Source of the DNA: Billgrantia endophytica
GTDB lineage: Bacteria > Pseudomonadota > Gammaproteobacteria > Pseudomonadales > Halomonadaceae
Assembly (NCBI RefSeq): GCF_002879615.1
Contig: NZ_PNRF01000042.1
Location: forward strand, 1-64,000
Direction: 5' to 3'
DNA length: 64,000 nucleotides
Shown: piece by piece, positions 54,646 to 63,085 of the stretch
Layout: every line of letters begins with the position of its first letter
Position numbering within the stretch: the stretch's first letter is position 1
Translations under genes and position numbers: made by a program
Notes under the pieces: generated by a model
What the model was told of the DNA's origin: nothing
Databases searched by the model: none
Seen by the model: the letters and a program-made list of their open reading frames with translations, nothing else

Positions 54646-55674
54646 ATGTTGAACCGAACTTGCAGAACCGGCCTACTCGTGACGTCCCTGGCCGCACTGA
54701 CAGTCGCCTCACAATTCGCTCAGGCGACGACAACCTTGCGCTTCCACAGTGGCTATGCCGAATCCCGGCCGGAGGCCCAGCACTTGAACGATTTCGCGGC
54801 TTACGTCGATGAACTGTCGGGTGGCGAGTTGAAGATCGATGTCTTTCACGCCGGCTCCCTTGGATTGAGTGAGCCGGACATGTTGCGTGTGTTGCAGCGC
54901 GGAAATGTGGATATGGCGCTGCTGTATGGTGAGTACTATACCCGTGACGCCCCTGCACTGGCTGCCGTCTATGCCCAGGGTGCCATCACCGAACCCGGCC
55001 AGCACATGGAGATCCTTCCCATCATTCGCGAGATCTACGAGGAGGGCTTCAGCAAATGGGGCATCCAGACCATTGGCGGTATTGTGTCTCCGGTCTTCAG
55101 TGTCGGCATTCACTGTAAGGAGCCGATCAATTCCCTGGCACAGCTGGAGCGCAAGGCTATTCGGGTCTGGTCATCTCAACTGGTCGACGCCTTCGACAGA
55201 CTCAGTATCTCTGCCGAGGTGATCCCGCAGAACGACATGTATATGGCGTTGCAGACAGGTGTCGTGGATTGCGCCTATTACCTCTCTACCGTCGCCGAAA
55301 CGGTATCGCTGCATGAGGTGGCCGAGTATGAAGCTTATCTTCACCCTTGGGCTGCCGTGCCGGCCATGTTCGGAGTCAGCCAGCAGACTTGGGGGCGGCT
55401 GAGCGATGACCATCGCCAAGTGCTGATCGAGGCCGGTGAGTACATGTGGGAGAAGACCGGTGATGCCGCCGTGGATCCTGTGCGGGAGCAGGCTGCCAGG
55501 GAGCGGCGCGAGTCGCTGGGCGTGACGATACTTGACGATTTTTCCGAAGAGGATGTCAGTCGCTTCCAGGAAGCCGCCATGGTGGCGTGGCAGCGGATCG
55601 CCGAAAGGGCCGGTGACGAGGGCACTAGAAACTATGCCACTGTCACCGAATATCTCCAAGAGATTCATGACTGA
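54646..55674 (+). CDS. TRAP transporter substrate-binding protein (DctP family)
   Basis: The 342-residue periplasmic binding protein has a signal peptide (LLVTSLAALTVASQFAQA, cut near residue 28), then TTLRFHSGYAES at the first strand. Family features include AGSLGLSEPDMLRVLQRGNV near residue 74, the ligand-contacting Arg in KAIRVWSSQLVDAF near residue 174 and NDMYMALQTGVVDC near residue 198. GGGTGG lies before ATG 54646. It delivers an organic solute to the DctQ/DctM proteins. Position suggests a creatinine-pathway compound such as N-carbamoylsarcosine, which is inference. Confidence 0.9.
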   Translation: MLNRTCRTGLLVTSLAALTVASQFAQATTTLRFHSGYAESRPEAQHLNDFAAYVDELSGGELKIDVFHAGSLGLSEPDMLRVLQRGNVDMALLYGEYYTRDAPALAAVYAQGAITEPGQHMEILPIIREIYEEGFSKWGIQTIGGIVSPVFSVGIHCKEPINSLAQLERKAIRVWSSQLVDAFDRLSISAEVIPQNDMYMALQTGVVDCAYYLSTVAETVSLHEVAEYEAYLHPWAAVPAMFGVSQQTWGRLSDDHRQVLIEAGEYMWEKTGDAAVDPVREQAARERRESLGVTILDDFSEEDVSRFQEAAMVAWQRIAERAGDEGTRNYATVTEYLQEIHD

Positions 55675-55724
55675 TACGGAGAGGCCGGTGTCATGCCGGC
55701 CTTGTCTTCCTTGGAGGTAGTCTC

Positions 55725-56237
55725 ATGCATATTTTTGGCAAATTGATTGATAAATTGACTTATAGCCTCTTCTTAATTGGAGTAATGGGCGGTATCGGCA
55801 TGACGCTGCTGGTCTTCGTCAGTACTGTGCTGCGCTATGTGATAGGGAGACCCATCTATTTTTCCAATGAGCTGGCTGGCCTGCTTTTCCTGTCGCTGAC
55901 CTTCTTGACCATTCCCCATGTATTGAACATTGGACGGCATATCCGTATTGATTTGGCGGTCAATTCTCTCCGACCTCCAATGAAGCGAGTGACGGGTCTT
56001 TTTTCAAGCTTTGTGCTGATCGCCTTTTCTTTGATCTTTATCTATGAGTCGTGGGATTTCATGCGGTTCTCGCTGATGATCGATGCACGCTCGGATATTA
56101 GCGGCATACTGCTTTGGCCGTGGATGATCCTGATGCCACTCTCCTTCACACTCTGCATTCTGGTGCAGATCCGTCACGGGCTGAGGTCACCCGAGCTCAG
56201 CAAGAGCAATACGGTACCGGCGGAGGTGACCTCATGA
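55725..56237 (+). CDS. TRAP transporter small membrane subunit (DctQ family)
   Basis: This 170-residue protein has four membrane helices and the DctQ hallmarks FSNELAGLLFLSLTFL near residue 45 and the HIRIDLAVN motif near residue 72. It bridges the binding protein and the large subunit. Its stop overlaps the DctM start (ATGA), so the two are translationally coupled. Confidence 0.9.
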   Translation: MHIFGKLIDKLTYSLFLIGVMGGIGMTLLVFVSTVLRYVIGRPIYFSNELAGLLFLSLTFLTIPHVLNIGRHIRIDLAVNSLRPPMKRVTGLFSSFVLIAFSLIFIYESWDFMRFSLMIDARSDISGILLWPWMILMPLSFTLCILVQIRHGLRSPELSKSNTVPAEVTS

Positions 56238-57520
56238 ATTGGGTCATCCTGAGCGTGGGGTTGTTCACCTTGCTGAGCAGCGGGGCCGTGCTGGGCGCCG
56301 CTCTGGGGCTAATTGGCTTCATCTTGCTTCACTTCCAGGCGGGTGGGTCTTCGTCGCTCGCCATCAATTCGGCTTGGAATCTGTTGACTGGCTTCTCTCT
56401 CACTGCGGTACCACTTTTCATTTTTCTCGGTGATATTCTGCTTTCCAGCGGGGTGTCAACCAAGGTCTATAATGGCCTGACCCCCCTGTTCCGGCGCGTT
56501 CCTGGCAGGCTGCTACATACTAATATTGCCGTCTGCACACTGTTTAGCGCCGTTAGTGGTTCTAGTTCGGCCACGGCTGCCGCCATTGGGTCGATCGGAT
56601 ATCCTGAACTGAAGAATCGTGGCTACTCACCCAGTATGGTGGTCGGTACTTTGGCAGCGGGGGGTACCTTGGGCTTGTTAATCCCTCCCAGCCTTGCGCT
56701 GATCATCTATGGGGCTACTCAGAACGTGTCAATCGGCCAGCTGTTTCTGGCGGGTATCGTTCCAGGCCTGATGATTTCCGCTACTTTCTCCATCTGGATC
56801 ATGATTCGTTCCAAAGTTGGTAGTGTTGTGGTGCCAGATGAGCAAGAGCCCGTCTCACGGTCCGAGATATTAAGAGGGTTGCTTCAGGTCTGGCCGCTGC
56901 CGATTCTGATCTTCTTCGTTCTGGGCACCATCTATATGGGAGTCGCCACCCCCACGGAAGCGGCTTCACTGGGTGTGATTGCCAGTGTTTTCATGGGTTT
57001 TACCTGGGGTGATCTAACTTTATCGAAGCTCTGGTCTGCCTTTGTCAATGCCACTATTATGTTCAGCGCCATCGCATTTATCATGCTGGGTACGGCGATT
57101 CTTTCTCAGGCAGTCAGCCTGTTGGCATTGCCAAGAGAGGCTGTAGCCTTTATCGCTGATCTGGGCTTCAATCGCTATGGCATCCTAGTCATGGTTATTA
57201 TGGTCTACATCATACTTGGGTGTTTCTTTGATGGTATCTCGCTACTGCTGATGACCCTACCAATTACATTTCCCATGATGATGGCATTGGGGTTTGATCC
57301 GATCTGGTTTGGCATCATCGTCACCCTGTTGATGGAGATCGGTATGATTACACCGCCAGTAGGCCTCAACCTCTTCGTTTTGACCTCAATTACCAAGAAT
57401 GAGGTCAGCCTGACATCGGCGGCCTGGGCGTCTTTACCTTATTGGCTGATATTGCTGGGTGCGGTGGGGCTCTACACCCTGCTTCCAGGTATAGTGCTGT
57501 GGCTGCCCGGTTTCTGGTAG
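56234..57520 (+). CDS. TRAP transporter large membrane subunit (DctM family)
   Basis: The 428-residue permease has about twelve membrane helices, with FSAVSGSSSATAAAIGSIGY near residue 98 and GTLAAGGTLGLLIPPSLALI near residue 138, typical for the sodium-coupled TRAP large subunit; GMITPPVGLNLFVL lies in the second half. GGAGG lies before the ATG at 56234. An upstream in-frame start at 56114 lies inside dctQ and is rejected. A strong terminator follows at 57588. Confidence 0.92.
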   Translation: MNWVILSVGLFTLLSSGAVLGAALGLIGFILLHFQAGGSSSLAINSAWNLLTGFSLTAVPLFIFLGDILLSSGVSTKVYNGLTPLFRRVPGRLLHTNIAVCTLFSAVSGSSSATAAAIGSIGYPELKNRGYSPSMVVGTLAAGGTLGLLIPPSLALIIYGATQNVSIGQLFLAGIVPGLMISATFSIWIMIRSKVGSVVVPDEQEPVSRSEILRGLLQVWPLPILIFFVLGTIYMGVATPTEAASLGVIASVFMGFTWGDLTLSKLWSAFVNATIMFSAIAFIMLGTAILSQAVSLLALPREAVAFIADLGFNRYGILVMVIMVYIILGCFFDGISLLLMTLPITFPMMMALGFDPIWFGIIVTLLMEIGMITPPVGLNLFVLTSITKNEVSLTSAAWASLPYWLILLGAVGLYTLLPGIVLWLPGFW

Positions 57521-57587
57521 CACTGATAAACCATTATTGGCTCTCTTGGATAGATGATCAGTATTATTTAATGTATGACTGGACTTG

Positions 57588-57617
57588 GCTGCAACCACTT
57601 TTGTTGCAGCTTTTTTT
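57588..57617 (+). terminator. Intrinsic terminator of the TRAP operon
   Basis: GCTGCAAC (57588-57595) pairs perfectly with GTTGCAGC (57603-57610) around a 7-base loop, followed by seven T (57611-57617). This is a classical rho-independent terminator, so the amidase gene needs its own promoter. Confidence 0.9.
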
Positions 57618-57700
57618 ATGGTGCAGCGAAGATGGAGTTAGGACTTTGGCTCTAGGTTTTCATTGTTGTGATTAGATGCATCAATGCCGGATGAAAATGA

Positions 57701-57732
57701 ATTAGACGGCATTAGACTCCAGACATAGGCTT
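57701..57732 (+). promoter_or_regulatory. Conserved box 2 upstream of the amidase gene
   Basis: ATTAGACGGCA-N12-CATAGGCTT, identical in sequence and spacing to the box at 54503. It lies 86 bases upstream of the amidase start, just after the TRAP terminator. Within it ATTAGAC occurs twice as a direct repeat 10 bases apart. Confidence 0.7.
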
Positions 57733-57817
57733 GGAAGTGCCAAATGGCAAAAATACCTGCTGCCAATGTGCTGGCCGTTCTCGGCAACGGTAATCATCAT
57801 TATATGGAGTGACCAAG

Positions 57818-58519
57818 ATGTCTCAAGATCTGATGGTAATGTTGGAACAAGCCTTTGAAGAGTCCACCAAGCTTTATAAGGAGCGGGGCTTTCAGCGCCG
57901 GGTCGGTTTCGGCAAGAGGCCGGCGCTGGTAAGCGTTGACCTCGCCAATGCATGGACGCGTCCGGGCAATCCCTTCACCTGCGACCAGGAGAAGATGGAT
58001 AACGAAATCATTCCTGGTATGCAGAAACTCCTCAAGGCGTTCCGCGCCGCGAATCTGCCGGTTATTCACGTGACGACAGCTTATGAAATCACCGACCGCA
58101 ATGCGTCTTTCACCGACATGGGGCTGTGGCATAACAAGATTCCCATCGATGTCGTCAATCTTGCCGACAAGGAGCTTTGGGCTATCGATTCGCGCATCGC
58201 TCCGATCGAGGGTGAATATACGCTTTTGAAGAAGCGCGCTTCGTCATTCCATGGTACCGAACTTGCTGGCATCCTTCGTGCCAATGGAGTCGACACGATA
58301 CTCGTGACTGGTGTGACGGCCTGTGCTTGTGTACGCCAGACGATCTGTGACGGCATCGCAGACGGTTTCCGCCCTATCGCAGTCAAGGAGTGCATCGGTG
58401 ACCGGGTGCCGGGCGCGGTGGCCTGGAACCTGTTTGATATCGATGCCAAGTTCGGGGATGTGGAGTCTGTTGATCGCTGTGTCGATTACCTGAACACCAT
58501 CGGCCAGTCCCGATCCTGA
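57818..58519 (+). CDS. N-carbamoylsarcosine amidase (cysteine hydrolase)
   Basis: The 233-residue isochorismatase-fold hydrolase fits N-carbamoylsarcosine amidase, which yields sarcosine, CO2 and ammonia. The catalytic triad is Asp41 (LVSVDLANAW), Lys138 (LLKKRASSFHGT) and Cys171 (TACACVRQT). The long N-terminus (KERGFQRRVGFGKRPALV) is typical of this subgroup and absent in short nicotinamidases. GGAGTG supports ATG 57818 over the GTG at 57809. With creatinase nearby, a second route to sarcosine (creatinine via N-methylhydantoin) is implied, though the hydantoinase genes are not in the window. Confidence 0.85.
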   Translation: MSQDLMVMLEQAFEESTKLYKERGFQRRVGFGKRPALVSVDLANAWTRPGNPFTCDQEKMDNEIIPGMQKLLKAFRAANLPVIHVTTAYEITDRNASFTDMGLWHNKIPIDVVNLADKELWAIDSRIAPIEGEYTLLKKRASSFHGTELAGILRANGVDTILVTGVTACACVRQTICDGIADGFRPIAVKECIGDRVPGAVAWNLFDIDAKFGDVESVDRCVDYLNTIGQSRS

Positions 58520-58538
58520 TCCTGTCGCCAGCTAAACC

Positions 58539-58574
58539 CGCAGGCAGCGAGCCCGCAATGGTTCGCTTCCTGCG
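58539..58574 (+). terminator. Hairpin after the amidase gene
   Basis: CGCAGG-C-AGCGA (58539-58550) pairs with TCGCT-T-CCTGCG (58563-58574): eleven pairs with one mismatch around a 12-base loop. TTAA but no long T-run follows. It is the likely transcript end or stabilising structure. Confidence 0.55.
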
Positions 58575-58661
58575 TTAAGCGGTCGGGCCCGGTGGCAAGG
58601 TAGGCTATGATATCGAGCTTGGAACGTGAGAACGCCAACCATGCCTACAGGACGGATTGCC

Positions 58662-59717
58662 ATGACGCCAGGAGCAGCCCCGATTTATCCCTCTCAGGGC
58701 GAGCGCCTGTCAGTGGGTTTCGTCCTGCTGCACCGTTTCACGCTGTTCCCCTTTGCGGCTTTCGTCGACTGCCTGCGTCTGGCGGCCGACGAGGGCGATC
58801 GCAGCCGCCAGTTGCGTTGTCACTGGACCTTCATGACCAGCGCTGGCCAGGAGGCCGTTTCCAGCTGCGGTGCTGCGGTTTCCCCCTGCCGGACGTTCCG
58901 GGATCCCGGTGAATTCGACTACATCGTGGTGATCGGCGGCGTCCAGGACCAGCAGGACCAGGTCGATACCACGGCGCTGGCCTATCTACGTCAGGCGGCG
59001 GCTGCCCAAGTGCCGCTGGTCGGGCTGTGTACCGGGGTATTCGCCCTTATCCAGGCGGGGCTGATGAAGGAGCGGCGCTGCTGTGTCAGCTGGTATCACC
59101 ACCACGACATGGTCCAGCGCTTTCCCGCCATCGAGCCGGTGGCTGACCGGCTTTTTATCGATGATGGTGACCGCATCACCTGCGCGGGGGGCGCGGCGGC
59201 GGCGGATCTGGCCGCCTACCTGGTCGAGCGGCACCTGGGGAAAGCCTGGGCGATGAAGAGCCTGCATATCATGCAGCTCGACGAAGCGCGTATCGGGGCT
59301 CATGCGCAGCCGCAGCCGGTGGTGTTCGGGAAGATCGAGGATCGCCTGGTGCGTCGCTCCATTGCCCTGCTCGAGCAGCATCTGGGTGAGGCGATCTCCA
59401 TGGAGGTGCTCGCCGAGCGCGTGGGGACGTCGCGTCGCAACCTGGAGCGTCGCTTCCGCGAGGTGTTGGGCGTCGGCCCCCAGAAGTTTTCCCGGGACCT
59501 GCGCCTGCGCTATGGCGTCTGGCTGCTGCACTACACCGGCAAGAGCATCACCGAGATCGGCGAGCGCTGTGGTTTCGCCGATACGCCGCACTTTTCCCGC
59601 CACTTCCGTAGCGCCTTCGGCATGTCCCCATCGGAGATGCGCAAGCGTGCCAGCGAGCCCGGCGGTGATCGGGTCGATCCCTTTTTCCTGCATGTCGAGG
59701 GACGCCCGGCGCTCTGA
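58662..59717 (+). CDS. GlxA/AraC-type regulator of sarcosine use (SouR-like, inferred)
   Basis: The 351-residue regulator has an N-terminal DJ-1/GATase1-like domain (LSVGFVLLHRFTLFPFAAFV; CTGVFALIQAGLM near residue 130) and a C-terminal AraC helix-turn-helix pair (LAERVGTSRRNLERRF; ITEIGERCGFADTPHFSRHF). This is the architecture of GbdR and SouR, which activate glycine-betaine and sarcosine genes in Pseudomonas. It directly precedes glyA-soxBDA, so sarcosine control is likely. Start 58662 has AGGACGG at a good distance; 58641 (ATG) and 58626 (GTG) are alternatives. Confidence 0.85.
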   Translation: MTPGAAPIYPSQGERLSVGFVLLHRFTLFPFAAFVDCLRLAADEGDRSRQLRCHWTFMTSAGQEAVSSCGAAVSPCRTFRDPGEFDYIVVIGGVQDQQDQVDTTALAYLRQAAAAQVPLVGLCTGVFALIQAGLMKERRCCVSWYHHHDMVQRFPAIEPVADRLFIDDGDRITCAGGAAAADLAAYLVERHLGKAWAMKSLHIMQLDEARIGAHAQPQPVVFGKIEDRLVRRSIALLEQHLGEAISMEVLAERVGTSRRNLERRFREVLGVGPQKFSRDLRLRYGVWLLHYTGKSITEIGERCGFADTPHFSRHFRSAFGMSPSEMRKRASEPGGDRVDPFFLHVEGRPAL

Positions 59718-59940
59718 GCCGCCGTGCCCCTTCGCCCGCCTCACGCGGCGCCAAGCCAATTTCCCCAAGCGGCTACCAGCCCGACGATCCGGCAATGGCC
59801 GCGTTCTGGACCGACTCGTGCGTTCAGGGAGTCTGTCGCATTTATTCAATCTTTCTCTCTCCCGCAGGCCTTTAATCGAAGCATGAGCCGAACCGCCTTC
59901 GCGCTGATTATCTGCGCATAAGGATTTCAAATTTTTCACG

Positions 59941-59955
59941 TCGGCAGGTTGCCGA
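59941..59955. promoter_or_regulatory. Palindrome upstream of glyA
   Basis: TCGGCA-GGT-TGCCGA is a perfect inverted repeat 50 bases before the glyA start, in the 287-bp gap after the regulator gene. It may be an operator or a leader hairpin. No strong promoter was seen nearby; the rest of the gap contains no gene. Confidence 0.35.
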
Positions 59956-60004
59956 TAGATTCGAAGACACGCCCTGCTACTACCGATAACAACAGGAGTC
60001 AGTC

Positions 60005-61306
60005 ATGAACAAGGTTGGCCTCACCACATTCGATTCCCAGGTCGCTGCAGCCATTGCCGACGAGGTGGCGCGGCAGGAAGCCCACGTCGAGCTGATCGCT
60101 TCCGAGAACTACGCCAGCCGCGCGGTGATGGAGGCCCAGGGCACTCAGTTGACCAACAAATACGCCGAGGGCTATCCGGGCAAGCGTTACTACGGCGGCT
60201 GCGAGTACGTCGACGTGGTCGAGAAGCTCGCCATCGAGCGCGCCTGTGACCTCTTTGGCGCCGACTATGCCAACGTTCAGCCGCATTCCGGCGCCCAGGC
60301 CAATGCCGCCGCGTTCATGGCGCTGGTCAAGCCAGGCGATACCGTGCTGGGCATGAGCCTGGCCCACGGCGGCCACCTGACTCATGGTGCGGCGCCGAAC
60401 TTCTCCGGCAAGCACTACCACGCCGTGCAGTACGGCCTGAACCCGGAGACCGGCGAGATCGACTACGAGGAAGTCGAGCGCCTGGCGCGTAGCCACAAGC
60501 CGAAGATGATCATCGCCGGCTTCTCCGCCTACTCCCGAGTGGTGGACTGGCGGCGCTTCCGCGACATCGCCGATGAGGTCGGCGCCTGGCTGCTGGTCGA
60601 CATGGCCCATGTGGCGGGGCTCGTGGCGGCCGGCCTCTACCCGAGCCCGCTGCTCCATGCCCACGTGGTGACCACCACCACGCACAAGACGCTGCGCGGC
60701 CCGCGTGGCGGCCTGATCCTCTCCGCCCACGGCGATGCGGACCTCTACAAGAAGCTCAACGGTGCGGTCTTCCCGGGCCAGCAGGGCGGCCCGCTGATGC
60801 ATGTGATCGCGGCCAAGGCGGTGGCCTTCAAGGAGGCCATGAACCAGGACTTCGTGCGCTACCAGCAGCGGGTGATCGACAACGCCCGGGCCATGGCCGG
60901 AGTCTTCATCGATCGTGGCTATGACGTGGTTTCCGGCGGTACCGACGACCACCTGTTCCTGGTCTCGCTGATCAAGCAGGGCGTCACCGGCAAGGATGCC
61001 GACGCGGCGCTGGGCCGTGCCCATATCACGGTCAACAAGAACGCCGTGCCCAACGATCCCGAGAGCCCCTTCGTCACGTCGGGTTTGCGTATCGGCACCC
61101 CGGCGATCACCACGCGCGGTTTCGGTGAGAGCGACAGCACCGATCTGGCCGGCTGGATCTGCGACATTCTCGACGTGCTGACCGAGCGCGGCAACACCGA
61201 CGCCGTGGAGGCCGAGGTGCGCGAAAAGGTCGCCGAGCTCTGCGAACGGCACCCGGTGTACGGTGCCGCCGCCCCGGCAGCGGCCCACGAAACCGCCACC
61301 GCCTGA
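60005..61306 (+). CDS. glyA: Serine hydroxymethyltransferase
   Basis: The 433-residue PLP enzyme interconverts glycine plus 5,10-methylene-THF and serine. Hallmarks are [20 protein letters not shown] near residue 28, [14 protein letters not shown] near residue 57 and the PLP lysine in [16 protein letters not shown] near residue 229. CAGGAG precedes the ATG. Its location before soxB is known from other sarcosine oxidase operons: glycine and methylene-THF from sarcosine oxidation are its substrates. It is probably a pathway-specific copy in addition to a housekeeping glyA elsewhere; that copy cannot be seen here. Confidence 0.97.
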   Translation: MNKVGLTTFDSQVAAAIADEVARQEAHVELIASENYASRAVMEAQGTQLTNKYAEGYPGKRYYGGCEYVDVVEKLAIERACDLFGADYANVQPHSGAQANAAAFMALVKPGDTVLGMSLAHGGHLTHGAAPNFSGKHYHAVQYGLNPETGEIDYEEVERLARSHKPKMIIAGFSAYSRVVDWRRFRDIADEVGAWLLVDMAHVAGLVAAGLYPSPLLHAHVVTTTTHKTLRGPRGGLILSAHGDADLYKKLNGAVFPGQQGGPLMHVIAAKAVAFKEAMNQDFVRYQQRVIDNARAMAGVFIDRGYDVVSGGTDDHLFLVSLIKQGVTGKDADAALGRAHITVNKNAVPNDPESPFVTSGLRIGTPAITTRGFGESDSTDLAGWICDILDVLTERGNTDAVEAEVREKVAELCERHPVYGAAAPAAAHETATA

Positions 61307-61354
61307 ACCCGCATGGGCCGGCCCAGCCCAGCGGAGCCGGTCGAGGAGAGAGTT

Positions 61355-62605
61355 ATGCAACGCTATTCAGGATTCGGGCTGGTGAAACACGCCCTTAGCC
61401 ACCACGAGAACTGGGAGCGCCAGTGGCGCAACCCCACGCCGAAAAAGCAGTACGACGTCATCATCGTCGGCGGCGGCGGCCACGGCCTGGCCACCGCCTA
61501 CTACCTGGCCAAGGAGCACGGCATCACGAACGTTGCGGTGGTCGAGAAGGGCTGGCTGGGCGGCGGCAACACCGCCCGCAATACCACCATCGTGCGTTCC
61601 AACTATCTCTGGGACGAGTCGGCGGCGCTCTACGAGCATGCGATGACGCTGTGGGAAGGGCTCTCCCGGGATCTCAACTACAACGTGATGTTCTCCCAGC
61701 GCGGCGTCATGAACCTGGGCCATACCCTGCAGGACATGCGCGACATCCAGCGCCGGGTCAACGCCAACCGGCTCAACGGTATCGACGGCGAGGTACTCAC
61801 GCCCGAGCGGATTCAAGAGATCGTGCCGATCATGGACTGCTCGAAGAATGCCCGCTATCCGATCCTGGGCGCCTCCTGGCAGCCCCGGGCCGGCGTGGCG
61901 CGCCATGACGCCGTGGCCTGGGGCTATGCCCGTGCCGCCGATGCGCTCGGCGTCGACCTGCTGCAGAACACCGAGGTCACCGGCTTCAAGATCCGCGACG
62001 GTCGCGTCTTTGGCGTGCATACCAATCGCGGCGACATCGAGGCCAAGACCGTCGGCTGCGTGGCGGCGGGCAACTCCGGCGTACTGGCGAAGCTGGCCGG
62101 CTTCCGGCTGCCCATCGAATCGCATCCGCTACAGGCGCTGGTCTCCGAGCCGCTCAAGCCGGTGCTGGATACGGTGGTGATGTCCAACCACGTGCATGGC
62201 TATATCAGCCAGACCGACAAGGGCGACCTGGTGATCGGTGCCGGCATCGACGGCTACAACGGCTACGGCCAGCGCGGCAGCTATCCCACTGTGCAGCACA
62301 CGTTGCAGGCCATCGTCGAGATGTTCCCGATCTTCTCGCGGGTGCGCATGAACCGTCAGTGGGGCGGCATCGTCGACACCTGCCCCGATGCCTGTCCGAT
62401 CCTGTCGAAGACGCCGGTCAAGGGCCTGTTCTTCAACTGCGGTTGGGGCACCGGCGGCTTCAAGGCCACCCCGGGCTCGGGTCACGTATTCGCCTGGACC
62501 CTGGCCAGGGGGAAGACGCATCCGCTCGCCGCTCCCTTCTCCATCGACCGCTTCCATAGCGGGGCGTTGGTAGACGAGCACGGTGCCGCCGGCGTGGCCC
62601 ACTGA
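61355..62605 (+). CDS. soxB: Sarcosine oxidase beta subunit
   Basis: This 416-residue flavoprotein subunit of heterotetrameric sarcosine oxidase demethylates sarcosine to glycine. The dinucleotide motif is [19 protein letters not shown] (about 34-52), and the [15 protein letters not shown] segment (His184) corresponds to the region where the family carries covalently bound FMN. GGAGAGAG before ATG 61355 and normal length decide the start over the in-frame ATG at 61313. A long hairpin separates it from soxD. Confidence 0.95.
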   Translation: MQRYSGFGLVKHALSHHENWERQWRNPTPKKQYDVIIVGGGGHGLATAYYLAKEHGITNVAVVEKGWLGGGNTARNTTIVRSNYLWDESAALYEHAMTLWEGLSRDLNYNVMFSQRGVMNLGHTLQDMRDIQRRVNANRLNGIDGEVLTPERIQEIVPIMDCSKNARYPILGASWQPRAGVARHDAVAWGYARAADALGVDLLQNTEVTGFKIRDGRVFGVHTNRGDIEAKTVGCVAAGNSGVLAKLAGFRLPIESHPLQALVSEPLKPVLDTVVMSNHVHGYISQTDKGDLVIGAGIDGYNGYGQRGSYPTVQHTLQAIVEMFPIFSRVRMNRQWGGIVDTCPDACPILSKTPVKGLFFNCGWGTGGFKATPGSGHVFAWTLARGKTHPLAAPFSIDRFHSGALVDEHGAAGVAH

Positions 62606-62606
62606 C

Positions 62607-62694
62607 TTCTGCGAGCTGCGCCACGCGATGGCTGCGTTGTCCGATTCATCGGACGCCTTGCCCTCACGCGGCTCGCTGGCGCAGAAGCTCACAG
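62607..62694. repeat. Long imperfect hairpin between soxB and soxD
   Basis: The two halves of 62607-62694 are about 75% reverse-complementary. The outer arms start CTTCTGCG on both strands, and the centre is perfect: GTCCGAT-TC-ATCGGAC. It would form a stem of about 40 bp in the mRNA. It could be a REP/BIME-like element or an mRNA-stability structure in the sox operon. Confidence 0.65.
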
Positions 62695-62725
62695 CTCTTA
62701 TCCCGACTTACGGGGGGAATAAATA

Positions 62726-63085
62726 ATGTTCCATATCTACTGCCCCTACTGCGAGGAGCTCCGTGAAGAAGAGGAGTTCCACCCCAAGGGCCAGGCGCAC
62801 ATCGCCCGCCCTGTGGACCCCGAGGCCTGCAGCGACGAAGAGTGGGGCGACTACCTGTTCTTCCGCGACAACCCGCGCGGTATCCACCACGAGCTGTGGG
62901 TGCACGCCGTCGGCTGCCGCAAGTTCTTCAACATCACGCGTAACACCGTGAGCTACGAGATTCTCGAGACCTACAGGATGGGCGAGCAGCCCCGCTTCAC
63001 GGCCGGGCACCCCGAAGGGAAACCCGCCGAACAAGTGGCCGCCGAGGCGGAAGCGGTTTCGCGTCAGGAAGGAGTCAAGGCATGA
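62726..63085 (+). CDS. soxD: Sarcosine oxidase delta subunit
   Basis: The 119-residue zinc-binding subunit has the ligand set Cys6 and Cys9 (CPYCEELREE) with His and Cys in HAVGCRKFFN (about 60-64). Its length is a little above the family norm (about 95-100) because of an Ala/Glu-rich tail. Its stop overlaps the soxA start (ATGA). Confidence 0.95.
   Translation: MFHIYCPYCEELREEEEFHPKGQAHIARPVDPEACSDEEWGDYLFFRDNPRGIHHELWVHAVGCRKFFNITRNTVSYEILETYRMGEQPRFTAGHPEGKPAEQVAAEAEAVSRQEGVKA

Noticed and set aside
58986-59939. 317-codon minus-strand frame opposite the GlxA-type regulator
   Set aside because: The plus strand has a complete GATase1-AraC protein; the minus frame has no recognisable feature.
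59999-61360. 453-codon minus-strand frame opposite glyA
   Set aside because: Complement of the strongly conserved glyA; typical high-GC shadow frame.
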